DNA of 64,000 bases from Mermis nigrescens (GCA_036768485.1 JAVLUZ010000693.1:674721-738720), one strand, 5' to 3'. Shown: positions 11,400 through 24,285, counted from the stretch's first letter. Numbers and translations: made by a program. Notes: generated by a model from the letters alone, not told the origin.

Positions 11400-12970
11400 A
11401 TTTTCATAAAATTATTTTTGGCTATATTTCGTCAAATTTATTCGAATTTTTTCATTCAGACTGTTACTAAATTATATTTCTGAATAGTGGTCTGATTTTT
11501 GGCAGCTGTCTTAAACCTTACCAAAATGTCAGATCCTTCAGATTGGTAATAATAACTCTCGAATGGTTTGCATGATGAATAATAGCAATCTCTTTTCGAG
11601 ATCCCCTGCAAAAGATTTAGGCATATTAATCAATTAAAAAGTAAATTTTACTACTCACATAAGCAAAGTTGTACAGCAGGCCTTCCATCGCATTTCACTA
11701 CTTTATCTATGTTTCAAAAGTTAGGGCCTTACACGTCTTACAATGGCCTATAATACTTATGTACGCCCCTCTATCTCCTCTATTTAGTCCCCTCACCACA
11801 TACAAAACATAATATTCCTTTTATTTAAAAACTTCTTTCTTTCTTATGGTGCCATTATCCAAACATCATGTCTTATCGGCATCTAATTCAGGGATTAAAT
11901 CCAGAATCTCTATAAAATCAAAGGATTTTGTACGCGTTGACTCTAGTATCAATATGTTTCATTCAGCAGTTGATATAAATGGACATAAATGAGTTCTCCA
12001 CATTATCAGACAACAACATTAGATAATCGCCTCTCTAAAATCTAACTTTAAGAAATATTCTTTCAGTCAGAATAATAAATACTTGGAATATGCTACCTAA
12101 ATTGTTGTGAATGCTTCCACTGGTTATGTATTTGGGCTAAAATTTGAAAATCTAAAAATGAAACACGGAAAGTAAACCTTGGTCATAAGTAAGCGCACTG
12201 CCTTTATCAGCTTGCACAGCAATGTTTCTTCTTGATACAAGGCTGTATTTGTATTATTGCTTTGTCCTTTATTCTGTATTTTATATTTTCCGCGACTGCA
12301 CATTTTTCTTTACGTGTTTCTGTTGACGTATTTTAGCTGTTGCAATAAACTTTCAAACGTTCAAACTTTTAAAGTTTACTTTTTTACGTTCTAAAAGATA
12401 AAGCATCATCAGAAACGCAAAATATGATGTTCTTGACGTGAATCTACCGTTTTTAAGCCACAAAAACACGCAGAATTCTTTCCTTCAACCTTTCAACCAG
12501 AATCCCAACACTGTGCATGTCTCAAAACGATTGAAAACCCTTACTGTTATTTGCATCATTCCAGCTTCTTTCTCATCAATTCTTTATCCTAAGATTAGAT
12601 TTCTAACAGACCTTTATATATCCTATACATATAAGGTAATCGTTTGTTAGGCCCTTGTTATATTTGACTCAGTAGCTGCAATTTTGTTTTACTTATTTGT
12701 TTTGATGGTAATCGAAAAGAAACACGATTAGGTATGTAACTATATAACCATTTACGAATCAAACACAGCACTGGATTTGTAGGGGTCAGCGGACACCAAA
12801 AATTGCAAAGTGCCCTCTAGGCTTAAAATAATGAGGATGCGTCAAAAGCACTGCTTTGGCCACGCTAAGGCTTTTTGCGGGGCATCCTGCCATAAATTTC
12901 AGTGTTTTTATCAAATCACAGACAATTTAATCATTTTAAACCCCCCGTCTTTCACCAATTGTCTTCACTC
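11400..12970. other. unassigned stretch
   Basis: No gene, RNA or bounded repeat found. AT-rich with several short pyrimidine tracts. Confidence 0.4.
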
Positions 12971-12975
12971 AATTG

Positions 12976-13018
12976 ATCTTATCATTATTATTCTTATTAT
13001 CTATTATTATTACAATTG

Positions 13019-13099
<81 letters not shown>

Positions 13100-13262
13100 A
13101 TTAATATTAACTATTATTATAATAATATTAATATATTATTATTATTAATATTATTATTATTATGTATTATTATTATTATGTATTATTATTATTATTAATA
13201 TTATTATTATTATTATTATTTATTATTAATATTATTATTAATATGATTATTATTATTAGTAG
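12976..13262. repeat. ATT/TTA microsatellite
   Basis: Nearly pure TTA repeats with a few interruptions (TTAATATTA, TATG). Frames across it code only for poly-Ile, Leu or Tyr and are not genes. Confidence 0.97.
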
Positions 13263-13557
13263 GAGTAGTAGTAGTAATAATAGTAGGCTATATACCACAG
13301 CAGACTGTATAGCGGAAAAGCTAACAAAAAAAGATTTTTTTATCATTGACTTCCTCTGTGTACACTATGAACAAAAATGGACAATTAAACTTGTTTTCAA
13401 ACATCTATGCGGTTTTACTTATAAAGTGTTCTAAAGCTTAACTCCGACCAAATGTAAGAGTAGGGCTCCGGTCGCTGTCTAGACAGTTTTACTTATTAAA
13501 AAACCGCTTCCTTTCTGGTTCGTGTATAACACAAAAAAAACAAATGGGATTTACAAT

Positions 13558-13595
13558 TATAAAACTGAGCTAAACCGAACAGTGATCCACTCCGT
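13558..13595 (+). promoter_or_regulatory. candidate core promoter (TATA box and initiator region)
   Basis: TATAAAA at 13558-13564 lies 66 bp before the ATG of the signal-peptide frame at 13624. An initiator-like AACAGTG is at about 13578-13584 and further pyrimidine-rich start candidates lie up to 13595. The spacing suits a pol II start, but no transcript evidence exists here. Confidence 0.35.
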
Positions 13596-13623
13596 TACCT
13601 ACACATATATTTTATTAGCCATA

Positions 13624-13806
13624 ATGAAGCTGACTGTGTGCGTATCTCTTTTCCTATTCATCCTCTCATTGACACTCATCAAAGTGAATTGTGGTACAAC
13701 GGTTGCTAACGATATTTTGGAATCCGATATTTTGTGCAGACTAAGCTTGCTGCTAAATGCCCCAGGTTTATCCATGACTTCAAAATCAAGTGATTTTAGA
13801 CTTTGA
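13624..13806 (+). CDS. candidate small secreted protein or its first exon
   Basis: The ATG at 13624 opens a 60-residue frame starting with a clear signal peptide: MKLTVCVSLFLFILSLTL followed by IKVNCG, cleavage likely after residue 23. The remainder (VANDILESDILCRLSL) is polar and not repetitive. A possible donor is CCCAG|GTTTAT at about 13764, so the true product may be spliced; otherwise it stops at 13806. A TATA box lies upstream. The first residues resemble those of the frame at 9632 (MKL, then V-x-V-x-L), though the two loci do not align further. Family unknown. Confidence 0.45.
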   Translation: MKLTVCVSLFLFILSLTLIKVNCGTTVANDILESDILCRLSLLLNAPGLSMTSKSSDFRL

Positions 13807-13809
13807 TGC

Positions 13810-14510
13810 ATAAGGTACCTACTGTTAGCACACATGTAGGTAAAAATTATGAATATCTTATGACTCGAAAGGTCAAAAAATAAAAGATGTTCAGTAAAAA
13901 GCGGAATTCTGATGAAAATAAAAATATGAAGGACAAAAGTTTTGTAGAGTGAGTATTACGATGATTTGCACAAACTAAGGAAGGCGACTCTGCATCTAGC
14001 GTTTGTAGAAGTTCTCCTAAAATACTGATTCGAAAAAAGTGTTCTCGCTACGAACTGACAATCAATCGTTCATATCGTTATAAGCTTGTATCACAAATCA
14101 GGCCAGATAAATTAAGATCCAAGATGTTGCAAAATAAATACAATTCAGTATTGATAACGGACAAAAAACTTAAACTTGCTCGAATACATTTGTCAATACT
14201 CTGAGGCATATGCGGCAATTTGAGTTTTACTTGATTTAACAATTTCTGTTTTATTTTAATTTTAAATAATTTCATGGAAACAAATGTAAAAGGCTTTCAG
14301 TATCTTTTTTAATAGCCTGTTAAGCCGGTTAGTCTTTCTATAGGCTGTTAATTTGATTGCTTGGGAATGGTAATTTGGAATCGTAAAATTATTTATCCAA
14401 ATTTTAGAAAAATACAACAACAAAAATCACCTTGTCTACCTAGTGATTGCAACCTGAGCATTCTTAAAATCTTAAACGAACAATTGTACCATTTAGATGA
14501 ATCAATAGGT
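13810..14510. other. unassigned stretch before unit 1
   Basis: No supported gene. If the frame at 13624 is spliced, this could be intronic. Confidence 0.35.
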
Positions 14511-14514
14511 AAAA

Positions 14515-15960
14515 GTCATCTCGTTATCTTTTTTGAAAAGTTACATTGCTATCTTTTTTTCAAGAGTTACATCGTAACTTTTTTTTGAAAAGTTACATAG
14601 TCATCTTTTTTAGAAAAATTACTTCGTTATCCTTTTTGAAAAGCTACATTGTTACCATTTCTTTAAAAAGCTGCATCCTTATCTTTTTTTTGAAAAAAAA
14701 ATCATCGTTACTTTTTTCGAGAAGTTACATAATTATTTTTTTTAAAATTTACATCGTCATCTTTTTTTGAAAAGTTAAATCGTTATATTTTTCGGAAAAG
14801 TTACATCGTTATCTTTCTTTGAAAAGTTACATCGTTATCTTTTTTTAAAAGTTACATTGTTATCTTTTTTTGAAAGTTATATCATAATCTTTGCTTTGAA
14901 AATCTACGTCGTTATATTTTTCGAAAAGTTACATCGTTATCGTTCTTTTTTGAAAAGTTAAATCGTTATCTTTTTCTGAAAAATTGGATTGTTATCTTTT
15001 TTCGAAAAGTTGCATCGTTACCTTTCTTTGAAAAGTTACATCGTTATCTTTTCTTGAAAGATACATCATTATCTTTGCTTTGAAAATCTACGTCGTTAAA
15101 TTTTTTTGTAAAGTTACATTGTTATCTTTTTTTGAAAAGTTAGATCCTTATCTTTCTTGGAAAAGTTACATCGTTACCTTTCTTTGGAAAGTTACATCGT
15201 TATCCTTTTTTGAAAAGTTACATTGTTAACTTTTTTTGAAAGTTACATCATTATGTTTGCTTTGAAAATCTACGTCGTTATATTTTTTTGAAAAGTTACA
15301 TCGTTGTCTTTTTTTGAAAGTTACATCATTATCTTTTTTTGAAATCCTGCATAGTTCTCTTTAAAAGTGACATCGTTATTTTTTTAGAAATGCTACCTCG
15401 TTATCTTTCTTTGAAAAGTTACATTGTTGTGTTATTTTTGAAAAGTTAAAACGGTAATTTTTTGAAAATTTACATTGTCACTTTTTTTGAAAAGTTACTT
15501 CGTTATCTTTTTTCTTGAGAAGTTACATCTTTATCTTGTTTTGAGAAGTTACATCGTTATCTTCTATTTGAAAAGTTACATTGTTATATTTTGTTGAAAA
15601 GTTATATCGTTATCTTTTTTTTGAAAAAATACATCGTTATCGTTTTTTGAGACGTTAAATATTTTTTCGAAAAGTAACACCATTCTTTTTTCGAAATGTT
15701 ACATCGTTACCATTTTTTGAAAAGATATATCGTTACTGTTTTTCGAAAAGTTGCTTTTTTATTTTTTTTTAAAGTTAGATAGTTTTCTTCTCTTTGAAAA
15801 GTTATATCGTTATATATTTTGAAAAGTTACATCGTTATATTTTTTTGAAAAGTAACATCGTTATCTTTTTTTGAAAAGTTACATCGTTATCTTTTTTTAA
15901 AAAGTTGCATCGATATCTTTTTGAAGAGTTACGTTGATATCTTTTTTCTTAAAAAGTTTG
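14515..15960 (+). repeat. ~26-bp minisatellite, unit 1
   Basis: Dozens of degenerate tandem copies of a unit containing ATCGTTATCTTTTTT followed by GAAAAGTTAC, with drifting length (about 22-28 bp). The same array occurs at the same place in unit 2 (36955-38245). It lies about 1 kb upstream of exon 1 of the HMG-box gene, separated from it by a SINE. Frames across it are Phe/Ser/Ile-rich artefacts. Confidence 0.95.
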
Positions 15961-16311
15961 GTTGATGTCTTAGCAAGGAGTAGGCGCTACGTTAATGTAT
16001 ATACTATTTCATTCACGGGGGTCCAAAATATTGGAAATTCACTCCAATCTAGTGGCCCATTTATTGAATTTGCATCGTCCCTTCAGGGAAGTAACAATGC
16101 AACTTTTAAAAATGCAAAGCTACAATTTATGTGGTACTATATCAAGCTGCAAAGCTTACGTTTTTGAAATGTTAAGTTGGACATTATTTGATTTTTTACG
16201 TTGATAGTACGCCTTATTTTAAAATTTTACACTGATATCAGTGCGAGATTTCAAATGATTGTATGGGCTTTCCGTATGAATAGACTGACATTTTAAACAT
16301 CGCCAAAAACT

Positions 16312-16612
16312 TCCGCACAGAGTAGTGGTAGAACGTCTGATTGTCGTCGAAGCAACACAGGTTCGATTCCTGCTGCAAAATTTTTATTTTTCGCACTTAC
16401 TAAAGTATGTTACAGCACTGTTTAGATGCTCGAATTAAGTCTATATGGACGGTCTAGTGCATATAAAATGACAGAATGACGGCCGCTCGCCCCCACTCAA
16501 CTTTTCTGTCTAATTACAGTGAACAACCTAGTTATGCATACTGTAGCCTTTGAAAAATTTACTGAAAAAGTTCTCGGATAAATGAAACAGACTATAGTTG
16601 CAACAATAAGGA
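16312..16612 (+). mobile_element. tRNA-derived SINE, copy 2
   Basis: A box TAGTGGTAGAACG at about 16323-16335 and B box GGTTCGATTCC at 16360-16370, followed by the shared ~240-bp body ending near GCAACAATA. The same insertion sits at the same place in unit 2 (38606-38908), so it predates the duplication. It lies about 0.3 kb upstream of exon 1. Confidence 0.75.
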
Positions 16613-16937
16613 TGCTTTGCATATTAACTAAAAGTATGTATATGAGGTCTTGTTATGCAAAATTGTGTTACCTATACTCATCCAAACTGACTAGAAATCA
16701 CTTGAGTATTGAAACTTGATTTTGCACAAGATATCGTTTATTATTTTTTGCAATTATATACACACCAGCCAATTTCTAGGAGAGATAAAAAACGCTTTTG
16801 GTGCGCAACAGATTCCCTAAAACTGCTATTATTGTAAGCGCATATATGTTGTTTACTGAAACTCAAACGAATTTTTCAATTTAAACTTTGTTTTAAGTGC
16901 AGTTACTTTACAAATATAAATTGTTTGGCTCCGTTTT

Positions 16938-17170
16938 ATGTCGTTTTCGCTGTTTTTCTTTCATAATTTTAGATACGTCTACACCTTATTCTCTAATACC
17001 TGTACATTTAAGTCAGGATCGTACATTGCAGCATTGCTTAGCTTATTATTTGTTACCATGTCCGTTTTGCATAAGCGTCTAGAGTTTCCGCCGCCCAGAT
17101 TCCCGATGACATCGTTCGTTTGTTACGTTAAAGAGAATTATGCTAATCGAAAGAATGAATTGGGATGCCG
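16938..17170 (+). pseudogene. HMG-box gene copy 1, coding exon 1
   Basis: Open from the ATG at 16938 (or the in-frame ATG at 17058) to the donor GATGCCG|GTTAGT. It codes for the start of HMG box 1 (PPPRFPMTSFVCYVKENYA). Against copy 2 there are several replacements in the N-terminal stretch, including one acidic residue (LEF for LRF). The exon itself is intact. Confidence 0.8.
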
Positions 17171-17174
17171 GTTA

Positions 17175-18525
17175 GTTTAGCTGGTGTATTATTTGTTTCA
17201 GCCGTACAGTAGAATAAGCTAAGGTTTATAATGTTCAGACATTTTACAAAATATGATGGAACGCGAAATAGTGCTATGTCATCAAAAATGCGAATTTCGC
17301 ATAAAATTTCAAACATATTCCTAGAAATGATAACCTATTTTAAATCATGTTTATTTTCCGCACCCTATTTTAACGCATCCTGCGTTTTGTGAAAAATTCG
17401 GAGAAAACCACTTTTCGCCCATTTCCGAGAGTATCGTAAGTATATTCTGCACTTTTCACGCCAATTTCACCATACAATTAAGAATTAAGGGTTTTTTAAG
17501 TTTTCTAAAAGAACTAGAGAGATTGAGAGCATGAGAAATAGCTAATTAGAAAGAGCATTAAATTTTCTAGCTATCTGCTTAAAAAATTCTGAAAGGTGTC
17601 AGAAACTAAAATAATAGCTGAAAACATCAAAAGTTACAGTATGACAGCCTTCCTGGCGGCTATATTGAAAATCTTGAATTCTTCATTAAATCAAGCATGT
17701 AGGATATCATTCGGAAGAAGTTGTTTGGGATTTACTTACAAAATGTGCTTAAGCAATGAAAAACATAAAGCATAGCGCGAGTGAAATGCATGTCTTATGG
17801 AGGCAGCCATATTGGAAAAAAATCAAATTAAAATTGCCGGACGAACTCTTAAGAAACAGGAAAAACAAAACATATAAAGTTTAGCGCAGAAAAATATTTT
17901 GCTATTTGGCTGCTGTTCAAAATAAAAAAGAAAACGGTACGCTGCGGGGACCACACAGAATAAGGGCGATTTTTGAAGCATAACATACTATAGCCATAAG
18001 CTAGCACAGTTTTTTGCTGACAAAATAGGTTCATTTAAAAATTTTCTATTTCATCGAAACATTTTATTTCATTGAAATCCGTGCAGTGGTTGCTGACTTG
18101 ATCTTTAACATGGCCATTTTAGTGGAAGCAATCTTCAATGAACAGAAGATGTACTTGCTTTTGCGCTTTGCTTGTAGTTATACTGTTGGTACATAATACT
18201 ATTTAAGTTGCTCTTATTTTTATTTTCTGAAAGCCAATCAAATTTCGATCATTTATTGTATTTATTTTTTTGTTTTAGCACCTATAGATCAAAGGTTAGA
18301 TGCAAAAATGTGAAAAATTTGTCGGTTTGTGTGATAAGGGCGTATTTTGATAAACATTATTATGACGCATCTATGAAACGACAAGAATATTTTCACGCAA
18401 CTATACTGCTCATAACATTTTAATACACTCCCTAATATATTTATTTAGAACTTAAACCTTATCCAAAGTGTTATGCTGCTCAAAAAGAGGTACTTCTTCT
18501 ACCCATTTTGTTAAATGCCGGCTGT
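17175..18525. other. intron 1 of copy 1, proximal part
   Basis: Intronic sequence aligned throughout with 39485-40845 in unit 2. No coding or RNA feature seen. Confidence 0.7.
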
Positions 18526-18529
18526 AATC

Positions 18530-19046
18530 CAGTGGCGGATCCAGGGTTTTCTGGCATAGATGAATGCTAAATTTTCATATTAGCGTCAAAAATTGTCAAA
18601 AAATCCGTCCATTTTGTATGCTAAGTATCGTTTTCTTGCTGTCTCTCGATAGACAGAATCGTTTGTGATCTGATAGAGTTCAAGAATTTTAAAGATTTCT
18701 ACGAAAATCAAGCAAAATTAAGCATTTAATCAAACTTTACTGATCTTTTATTCATATCATATCTGCTTGATATTTTATGTAGAAGTTATGACTAAGAACA
18801 TATAGGTACGCAAAGTTAGTAGAAGTAACAAATCCGTGTTCTGTGCATAAAGTACTCTTCTGACTCAAAACAATGGTTTAAGAGCGCCAAGGAAGTCAGT
18901 AGGAGTAATTAATGAGAAATAAAAAAATATAATTAAAAATGGCTAAAATCATCAAAAGATGCATCTTATTATATGTTGCGCCCAAATTATTTTTTTACGA
19001 CGAGGGGCGGGAAAAGTAGGTGGCCACCCCCCTAAATCCACCCTTG
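18530..19046. mobile_element. hAT-type element in intron 1, unit 1
   Basis: Left end CAGTGGCGGATCCAGGG and right end CTAAATCCACCCTTG form imperfect inverted repeats. Flanking octamers CTGTAATC and CTGTTATC match at 7 of 8. At about 517 bp without a transposase frame it is non-autonomous. The orthologous insertion is at 40851-41369, so it predates the duplication. It ends about 108 bp before exon 2. Confidence 0.85.
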
Positions 19047-19154
19047 CTGTTATCCACACTATTTATTAAGTCTCAGAACAGTGGCGCATGCGCATATTAT
19101 TTGCATTACTCTAAAACATTCGCTTTTTGAATTGTATGATTCTTTAAAATCTAG

Positions 19155-19256
19155 ACATCCAACCCTTATTATCAAAAGATTAGCAGAAGAATGGGGCCGA
19201 ATGAATCAAAAACAGCGAGAGCCATACGTCCGCTTGGAGCAGGAAGATAAACGAAG
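19155..19256 (+). pseudogene. HMG-box gene copy 1, coding exon 2
   Basis: 102 bp between acceptor AAATCTAG and donor CGAAG|GTAACT. It codes for the second half of HMG box 1 (RHPTLIIKRLAEEWG, then MNQKQREPYVRLEQEDKR), including the conserved Trp and Pro-Tyr. The first 31 bases differ from copy 2 at 8 sites while the other 71 differ at one. The exon is intact. Confidence 0.88.
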
Positions 19257-20574
19257 GTAACTTGACATATTTTGCACGAAGCGGAGTTTTAGCTTGCTAA
19301 CCAGTGATAAATGTTTCATTAATCATTTATACTCATTGACAGTCTTTACAATTAGACATAAGTCTTTTTTATTTCAAATTTAATTTCTATTTTTCTGTTT
19401 CTATTTTTTATTTTTTCGTTAAATCTTATCAATTAATACATAAGTACCTATCTCTATACTGAATTTGTAAAAATCGCTTTTGTGTGTTTTAACATTATTT
19501 CAAAAAGTGCAAGCTGATCCTACTCTCGTTTGTTATGGATAAAAAGCTGATATGGGATATCAGGTTGATATGTGACATGCATTTGGTTGTTTTTGAAGAT
19601 TTATGATACCCACAGATGAGAACATAGAAAAGAAAATTAGCGAAGTCCTGTGCGAGAAATAGCTTTACTAGGGCTAGTGATCAGCTGCCGTTCTAAACTA
19701 AAATAATTTAAGCTATCTCACTGCCTGAAATCTTGTTTTTACGCAGGAAATAGTAATTCACCACTAGAATACCGCGTCGCCCTGGCATCACACGATATAA
19801 CATACCCTATGCTTGAGCGTAGGCCGGCGAACCCAGATGTGCTTTCTGGAAGTTGGGCGCGGTAGCAGTGCTGCAGCATAAGGAGTGATGAAGGAGGACA
19901 GGAGTGCCTGGGGATAAGCCTAACGGAGGTGGCATTTAAGCCTAGGGGGACGAGTTTCATTGGAAATTATGATTATTGATTATTTTAATTTATTTTCTAC
20001 TGATTCACAAACCAGTGGTTGGATTGATGGGAAATTTTTAAAGTATATGGCGAACATGTTATTTTTATGACTGAGAAAGAGCAGTCACTTGAGAGAGGTC
20101 TCAAAAAGAGGGGGCCTACATAAGTATAGATTAATTTTTAGTTGTTCATGGACATTTTTCTTAAATTTTTAAAAGCTATCCCAATGTTCCTTAGCATGCC
20201 CATGGGCCTATCGGATAACCCTCGAGGAAGTCGGCTCTAAGCCTAGAGAGATTTAAAGTGTTGAGTTGTAAGAAGTAAGCATTCCCTGGGGATGGGGAGC
20301 CAGGAAGCCCTAAATTTTCCTTATTTTTTAATCGATCCTTCTTTTTAAAATTTCAAAGGCTATTCCGATGCATCAGGACTTGTCTACAAGCCGAGGCAAC
20401 CTTTGGAGAATGTTTTAAAAAAACTGTGTAACGTTAGGTGGCAGTAAGTCCCCTACTTTTATTGATGTTGGCGTTTAAAGGTTCTTCTGAAGAGTCACTC
20501 CTTATGACTGACCACTGAACAATGTAAAGTGGTTTAAAGTACAACTTTTAAGCGGTTGTATGCGTGCGCTCGAG

Positions 20575-20725
20575 TTGTACAGCGTGCTTCCCTAGGGCGC
20601 AACGTTATAATATCGCACACATTATACTATAAGCAATGACCTAATATCTGCAGACTGTGCTCTTTTCAGGTTACAACGCGATAATATCACACATATTATA
20701 AGATAGGCATTGATATAGTGATCTG
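20575..20725. repeat. two-copy imperfect tandem repeat
   Basis: AACGTTATAATATCGCACAC...ATTATA and AACGCGATAATATCACACAT...ATTATAAGATAG are two copies of a unit of roughly 90-100 bp, each ending near ATCTGCA. It lies in the Polinton flank. Confidence 0.6.
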
Positions 20726-20949
20726 CACCCCGGACTTTTTAGCAAATAGAATGTTTTAAGAGAGACAGCTGCTACACACTAAGGCAATGGTTAAGGATAT
20801 ACATAGACTATAAGATATGACATAGATAAGCATAGCACACGCATAAGGCATTGGACGATAGGGGGGCTTTGGGGGATGCAGTTGTTTTACACAGTACAAG
20901 ATGGGCACCTCATAAACTTAGGATAAAGGGAGGACTGGAGAAGGACTTT

Positions 20950-21260
20950 TTACACCCCATATTAAACTTTTGACAAAAAAGGCCTAAGGACAAGAGGGTG
21001 TCCTAGGGGAGGGTTCTATCACACTACAAGACAGTAAAGGATAAACCAATGATAAGAATAGAGAAAAGGGAAGCTGAAGAGGGTCTACTTTACACATTGC
21101 TTTACACTACCACACAGTATACCTTTGATGAACATAGACTGAGAAGTGGGGTTGAAGAGGGGTACTCTATACTCACACTTATAACAAAAAGGCCTTTGAA
21201 CAAGAGGGGTCTGGAAAAGAGCCCTTATGATGATAGGCTAGTTCGCCAGGAGACGGCATG
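20950..21260 (+). repeat. inner inverted repeat of the Polinton remnant, left arm
   Basis: Contains ATAACAAAAAGGCCTTTGAACAAGAGGG and GAAGAGGGGT-type words. The reverse complement of 27890-28095 carries the same words in the same order. The arms are diverged and interrupted. Confidence 0.5.
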
Positions 21261-22239
21261 GTTATTTGCTCTAATTAACATATATTATATGCCTGCTGCT
21301 CGCTCTTATTTATAGATTTCTTGTAGGTAGCCTTAGCCTTTTTCTCACTGGCCTGCTGCTCAGTGTAGCGCTTCAGCAATCGCTGCCCAGCCTCTTGCAT
21401 GGCCCTATTAAGTTTGCAGCACCTGGGCCACATTTGTACATTCAAGTACCACCTGCCTGCATTTTGTTCTAAAAAATCCCTTTTGGAACCTATTTTTCTG
21501 ACACGAAAATAGCAATAGTAGCATCATCAGGGAGTATATAGGGCGCTCCAGATTTCTACCTCAGATTGACCTCCCATACGCTTTTTTTCTCCTCCAGTAA
21601 ATGGCAATTTCTAAATTTTCCTCAAAATCCTTCTATTGTTTTTACAAGGAAATCATAAGTTTAAAGCAGCAAAACACTGCTAGTTTCAGTACCTTTTGTC
21701 TATAAATGTATTTTAAACATATATGTAAATCAATATTATGAAGTAGGTGAAGTTCCATTAATTTCTGTTTGTAGGCTTAAATCTACTGCAAAAACGTTTC
21801 TGCTGAACTTCCGAAACATTCACGATTGCCCTAATATCATTTTCGCAAAAATTGAGGAGCATGCATTAAAATTGCATCTAATGATAATTTATCATTACAC
21901 TGAGCAGTTGTAAGAGGAATTGCAAAGCTGAACAATGACTCTGAATGGGGACTATTAGGAAAGGCTATGAAAACCATTGCACATTAAAAAAGCAGCTAGC
22001 TTGAGACTTAATGCATAAGGCTAATCTTAGCACTAAAGAAGAGATTGCTATAATGCTCATAATAACAAAATAAAACCGCTTTTATATACAATTGCAGTTA
22101 TCATCAGTCTCCATACAAAGTGAGTCAGTGTTGCAGCTTGCAAGCAATTTAACGGAAAGTATACATTTTAGATTATGTTTCTACACACTTATGTAAAGCT
22201 TCGAACATTATTTAAAACGGTTAAACTTTTTTGGAGACC

Positions 22240-23180
22240 GCAAAATATACTTCGATTTTCTCCGTTGCTTAAAGAAAGCCTTATTTTTAACAGATTTTGC
22301 GACTTTTAGCATATACATAGGTAGCTTTCTCCTAGTCCCCTCCTTTTATATCCTTAATAGTCCATAATCCCAAGTACATGTCTGTTTTGTTCCATTGGAG
22401 CATTTTTCTCTGTTAGTACCCTGCTTTTAATTGGCTTGATTTGAGCAAATCAGTCAGTAAACATATATGGTAACATGCCGCAATAATGACAGCAGGGCAA
22501 GAACCCGGAAAACAATATTGTTCTGAACATCAGCATTATCTTTTTTAATTAAGACAAGGTAACCTTACTTATTTAAACAGATGGAATGTTTTCTGCATAA
22601 ACTTTACTCAAGTACTAGTTGTAAAGAACACTTACACTCAGATTTGTTATACTGACATTACATAAAGCATTGTGAAAAAATATGCTTTTGCAACACTCCG
22701 AAACTAAAGGTAATATTCAGTGTGAAATTTGCGCAACTACCAGGTGTAAAGGAAACATACAGTCGGATTTGTAATGCTGACCTAACGGAATATATTTTGA
22801 AAACAATGTACCTTTTCAATGCTCTGGAAGTAAAATAAATTTGTAGTGTAAACTCTACACATTAACAATAAAGGAATAGTGCAATCTTTAAATCTTTACA
22901 CAATCACTGGGTGTAGAGAAAACTAATAGTCAGATTCGTAAGCTTGACGTTACATAGAATATTTTTGAAAACAATTAAGCTTCAAAGATGCTCTAGAATT
23001 AAGGCTAATCTTTAGTGTATACCTACTTTAAAAAACCACCAAATGTAAGCAAGATTTTAGTCAAATTCGTAGTTCCGATATTTTTCTAATATTGAAATCA
23101 ATATTTATGGAATAATCATTTCTCCACAATCGCCTGAATACAAATAAATACTAGATGTAAACCACTTTACAATACTGTTA
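22240..23180 (+). repeat. repeat module P, array part (plus orientation)
   Basis: A lead-in (CGCAAAATATACTTCGATTTT, then AGTCCCCTCCTTTTATATCC) is followed by four degenerate tandem units of about 115-165 bp starting near 22631, 22745, 22913 and 23040. Each carries a GTGTAAAG or TTACACT word and a CAGATTTGT...CTGAC...TTACAT core. The whole block aligns with the reverse complement of 62330-63270, again with four units. It ends at ACTAGATGTAAACCACTTTAC. Confidence 0.85.
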
Positions 23181-23439
23181 AGTGTGTACAAACGCAACGT
23201 TTCTTACATCACTCACAGTCACAAATTTTGACTCGGAAACTTGATCCAACAAATGCCAAACATTTTCTATAAGCTCATTCTGATGCTACGTCTCAGCCAC
23301 ATGGCTATCTCTTGATGGATCTCACCCAAAATGCTAGAGATGAATTAAGACTTGAAACAAACATATTTAGCAAGCATCCGACTGTTTATGTAGGAAAATC
23401 TATAGATACCAATAACAATGGAGTGATCAATAAAAATGA

Positions 23440-23785
23440 GTAAAGAACGATTAAAATGCAATATTGTGTGCTTACACCTTCTGAGTCGAACAAGAAAACC
23501 TCAAAGGGAGTCTATTATAAATACTGCCAGTAAAGATCAAATACTTTGTCTCTGTGACTGTGCAAACATTTTTTGAATGGTAATATTCCTTTTTCTGAAA
23601 AAGATATGAATAAACTTCAGAGATATCAAAATCAAATAAGGCATCTGGCAAATAATAAACAAGCCAGTGCAAAAGAAAGAAAAGATATTATAGTACAGGA
23701 TGGTGGATTTCTTCCTCTTCTATTAACTCCGGTACTTACAGTCGCAGGCAGTCTTTTATCTGATGCAATAGCAAAAAGAAAATGA
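23440..23785 (+). pseudogene. Polinton small hydrophobic-tail protein (relic)
   Basis: The open part starts near 23568 (NGNIPFSEKDMNKLQRYQ), continues through a Lys/Arg-rich middle and ends in VQDGGFLPLLLTPVLTVAG and a basic tail, stop at 23785. Upstream a Cys-rich piece (LCDCAN) is in another frame, so a one-base shift lies near 23565. The layout of a Cys motif, a basic middle, a GGFLP-type hydrophobic patch and a basic end is typical of a small protein encoded next to the capsid genes in Polintons. Function in virion assembly is inferred only. Confidence 0.65.
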
Positions 23786-23789
23786 AACA

Positions 23790-24285
23790 TACTGAGAAAA
23801 TGATTTTAATACTACTGAAATCAGCAATAAGTCTAAGCCTATTGATGCTTTGCTAGATTCCCTGGATAATGAGATGCAGAACATTTTGAACAGCAAACAT
23901 ATACTATCTGATCTAAAACTTATAAAATATAATCAGGTACTTGGCAAATTTAAGCAATTGCATGAACAGAAACAGGAACCGTACAAAGCTAATATAATTG
24001 AACATACAAGTGATGTACTTAGCAATGATGTAAAAAATCAAATTCAAAAGGCTATAATGCTTCTTCACTAATATTTGTACAAATCCTTTTATTGATTGAG
24101 AGTCTGATGGTATGATAGTTATAGATAGGCGGAAAATTGGAGGCTCAAACATTATAGATGTAGTTAATGATTTAGCACATGAGCGCAAGAAAATAAGCAA
24201 ACATCCTGGTACAAAGGAATTGCTAAGATTGTTGAAGCTCACAAATGTTCCAATAGAAAGTATTGACAATAGACAAGGTAATTAA
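23790..24285 (+). pseudogene. second Polinton small protein (relic)
   Basis: An open piece at 23850-24071 contains MLDSLDNEMQNIL and LIKYNQVLGKF, a pattern familiar from an uncharacterised Polinton protein. Its likely C-terminal part continues in another frame from about 24150 (IIDVVNDLAHERKKI, then LLRLLKLTNVPIESI) to a stop near 24285. At least one frameshift and a stop separate the halves. No enzymatic motif is visible. Confidence 0.55.

Noticed and set aside
14515..15960. Possible CRISPR array because of regular short repeats
   Set aside because: Repeat units are contiguous and degenerate with no unique spacers, and the context is eukaryotic.
19739..19960. A 73-codon minus-strand frame with GC-richer codon use
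   Set aside because: It spans the breakpoint between unit 1 and the Polinton flank, and the unit 2 counterpart is not open, so it is not conserved.
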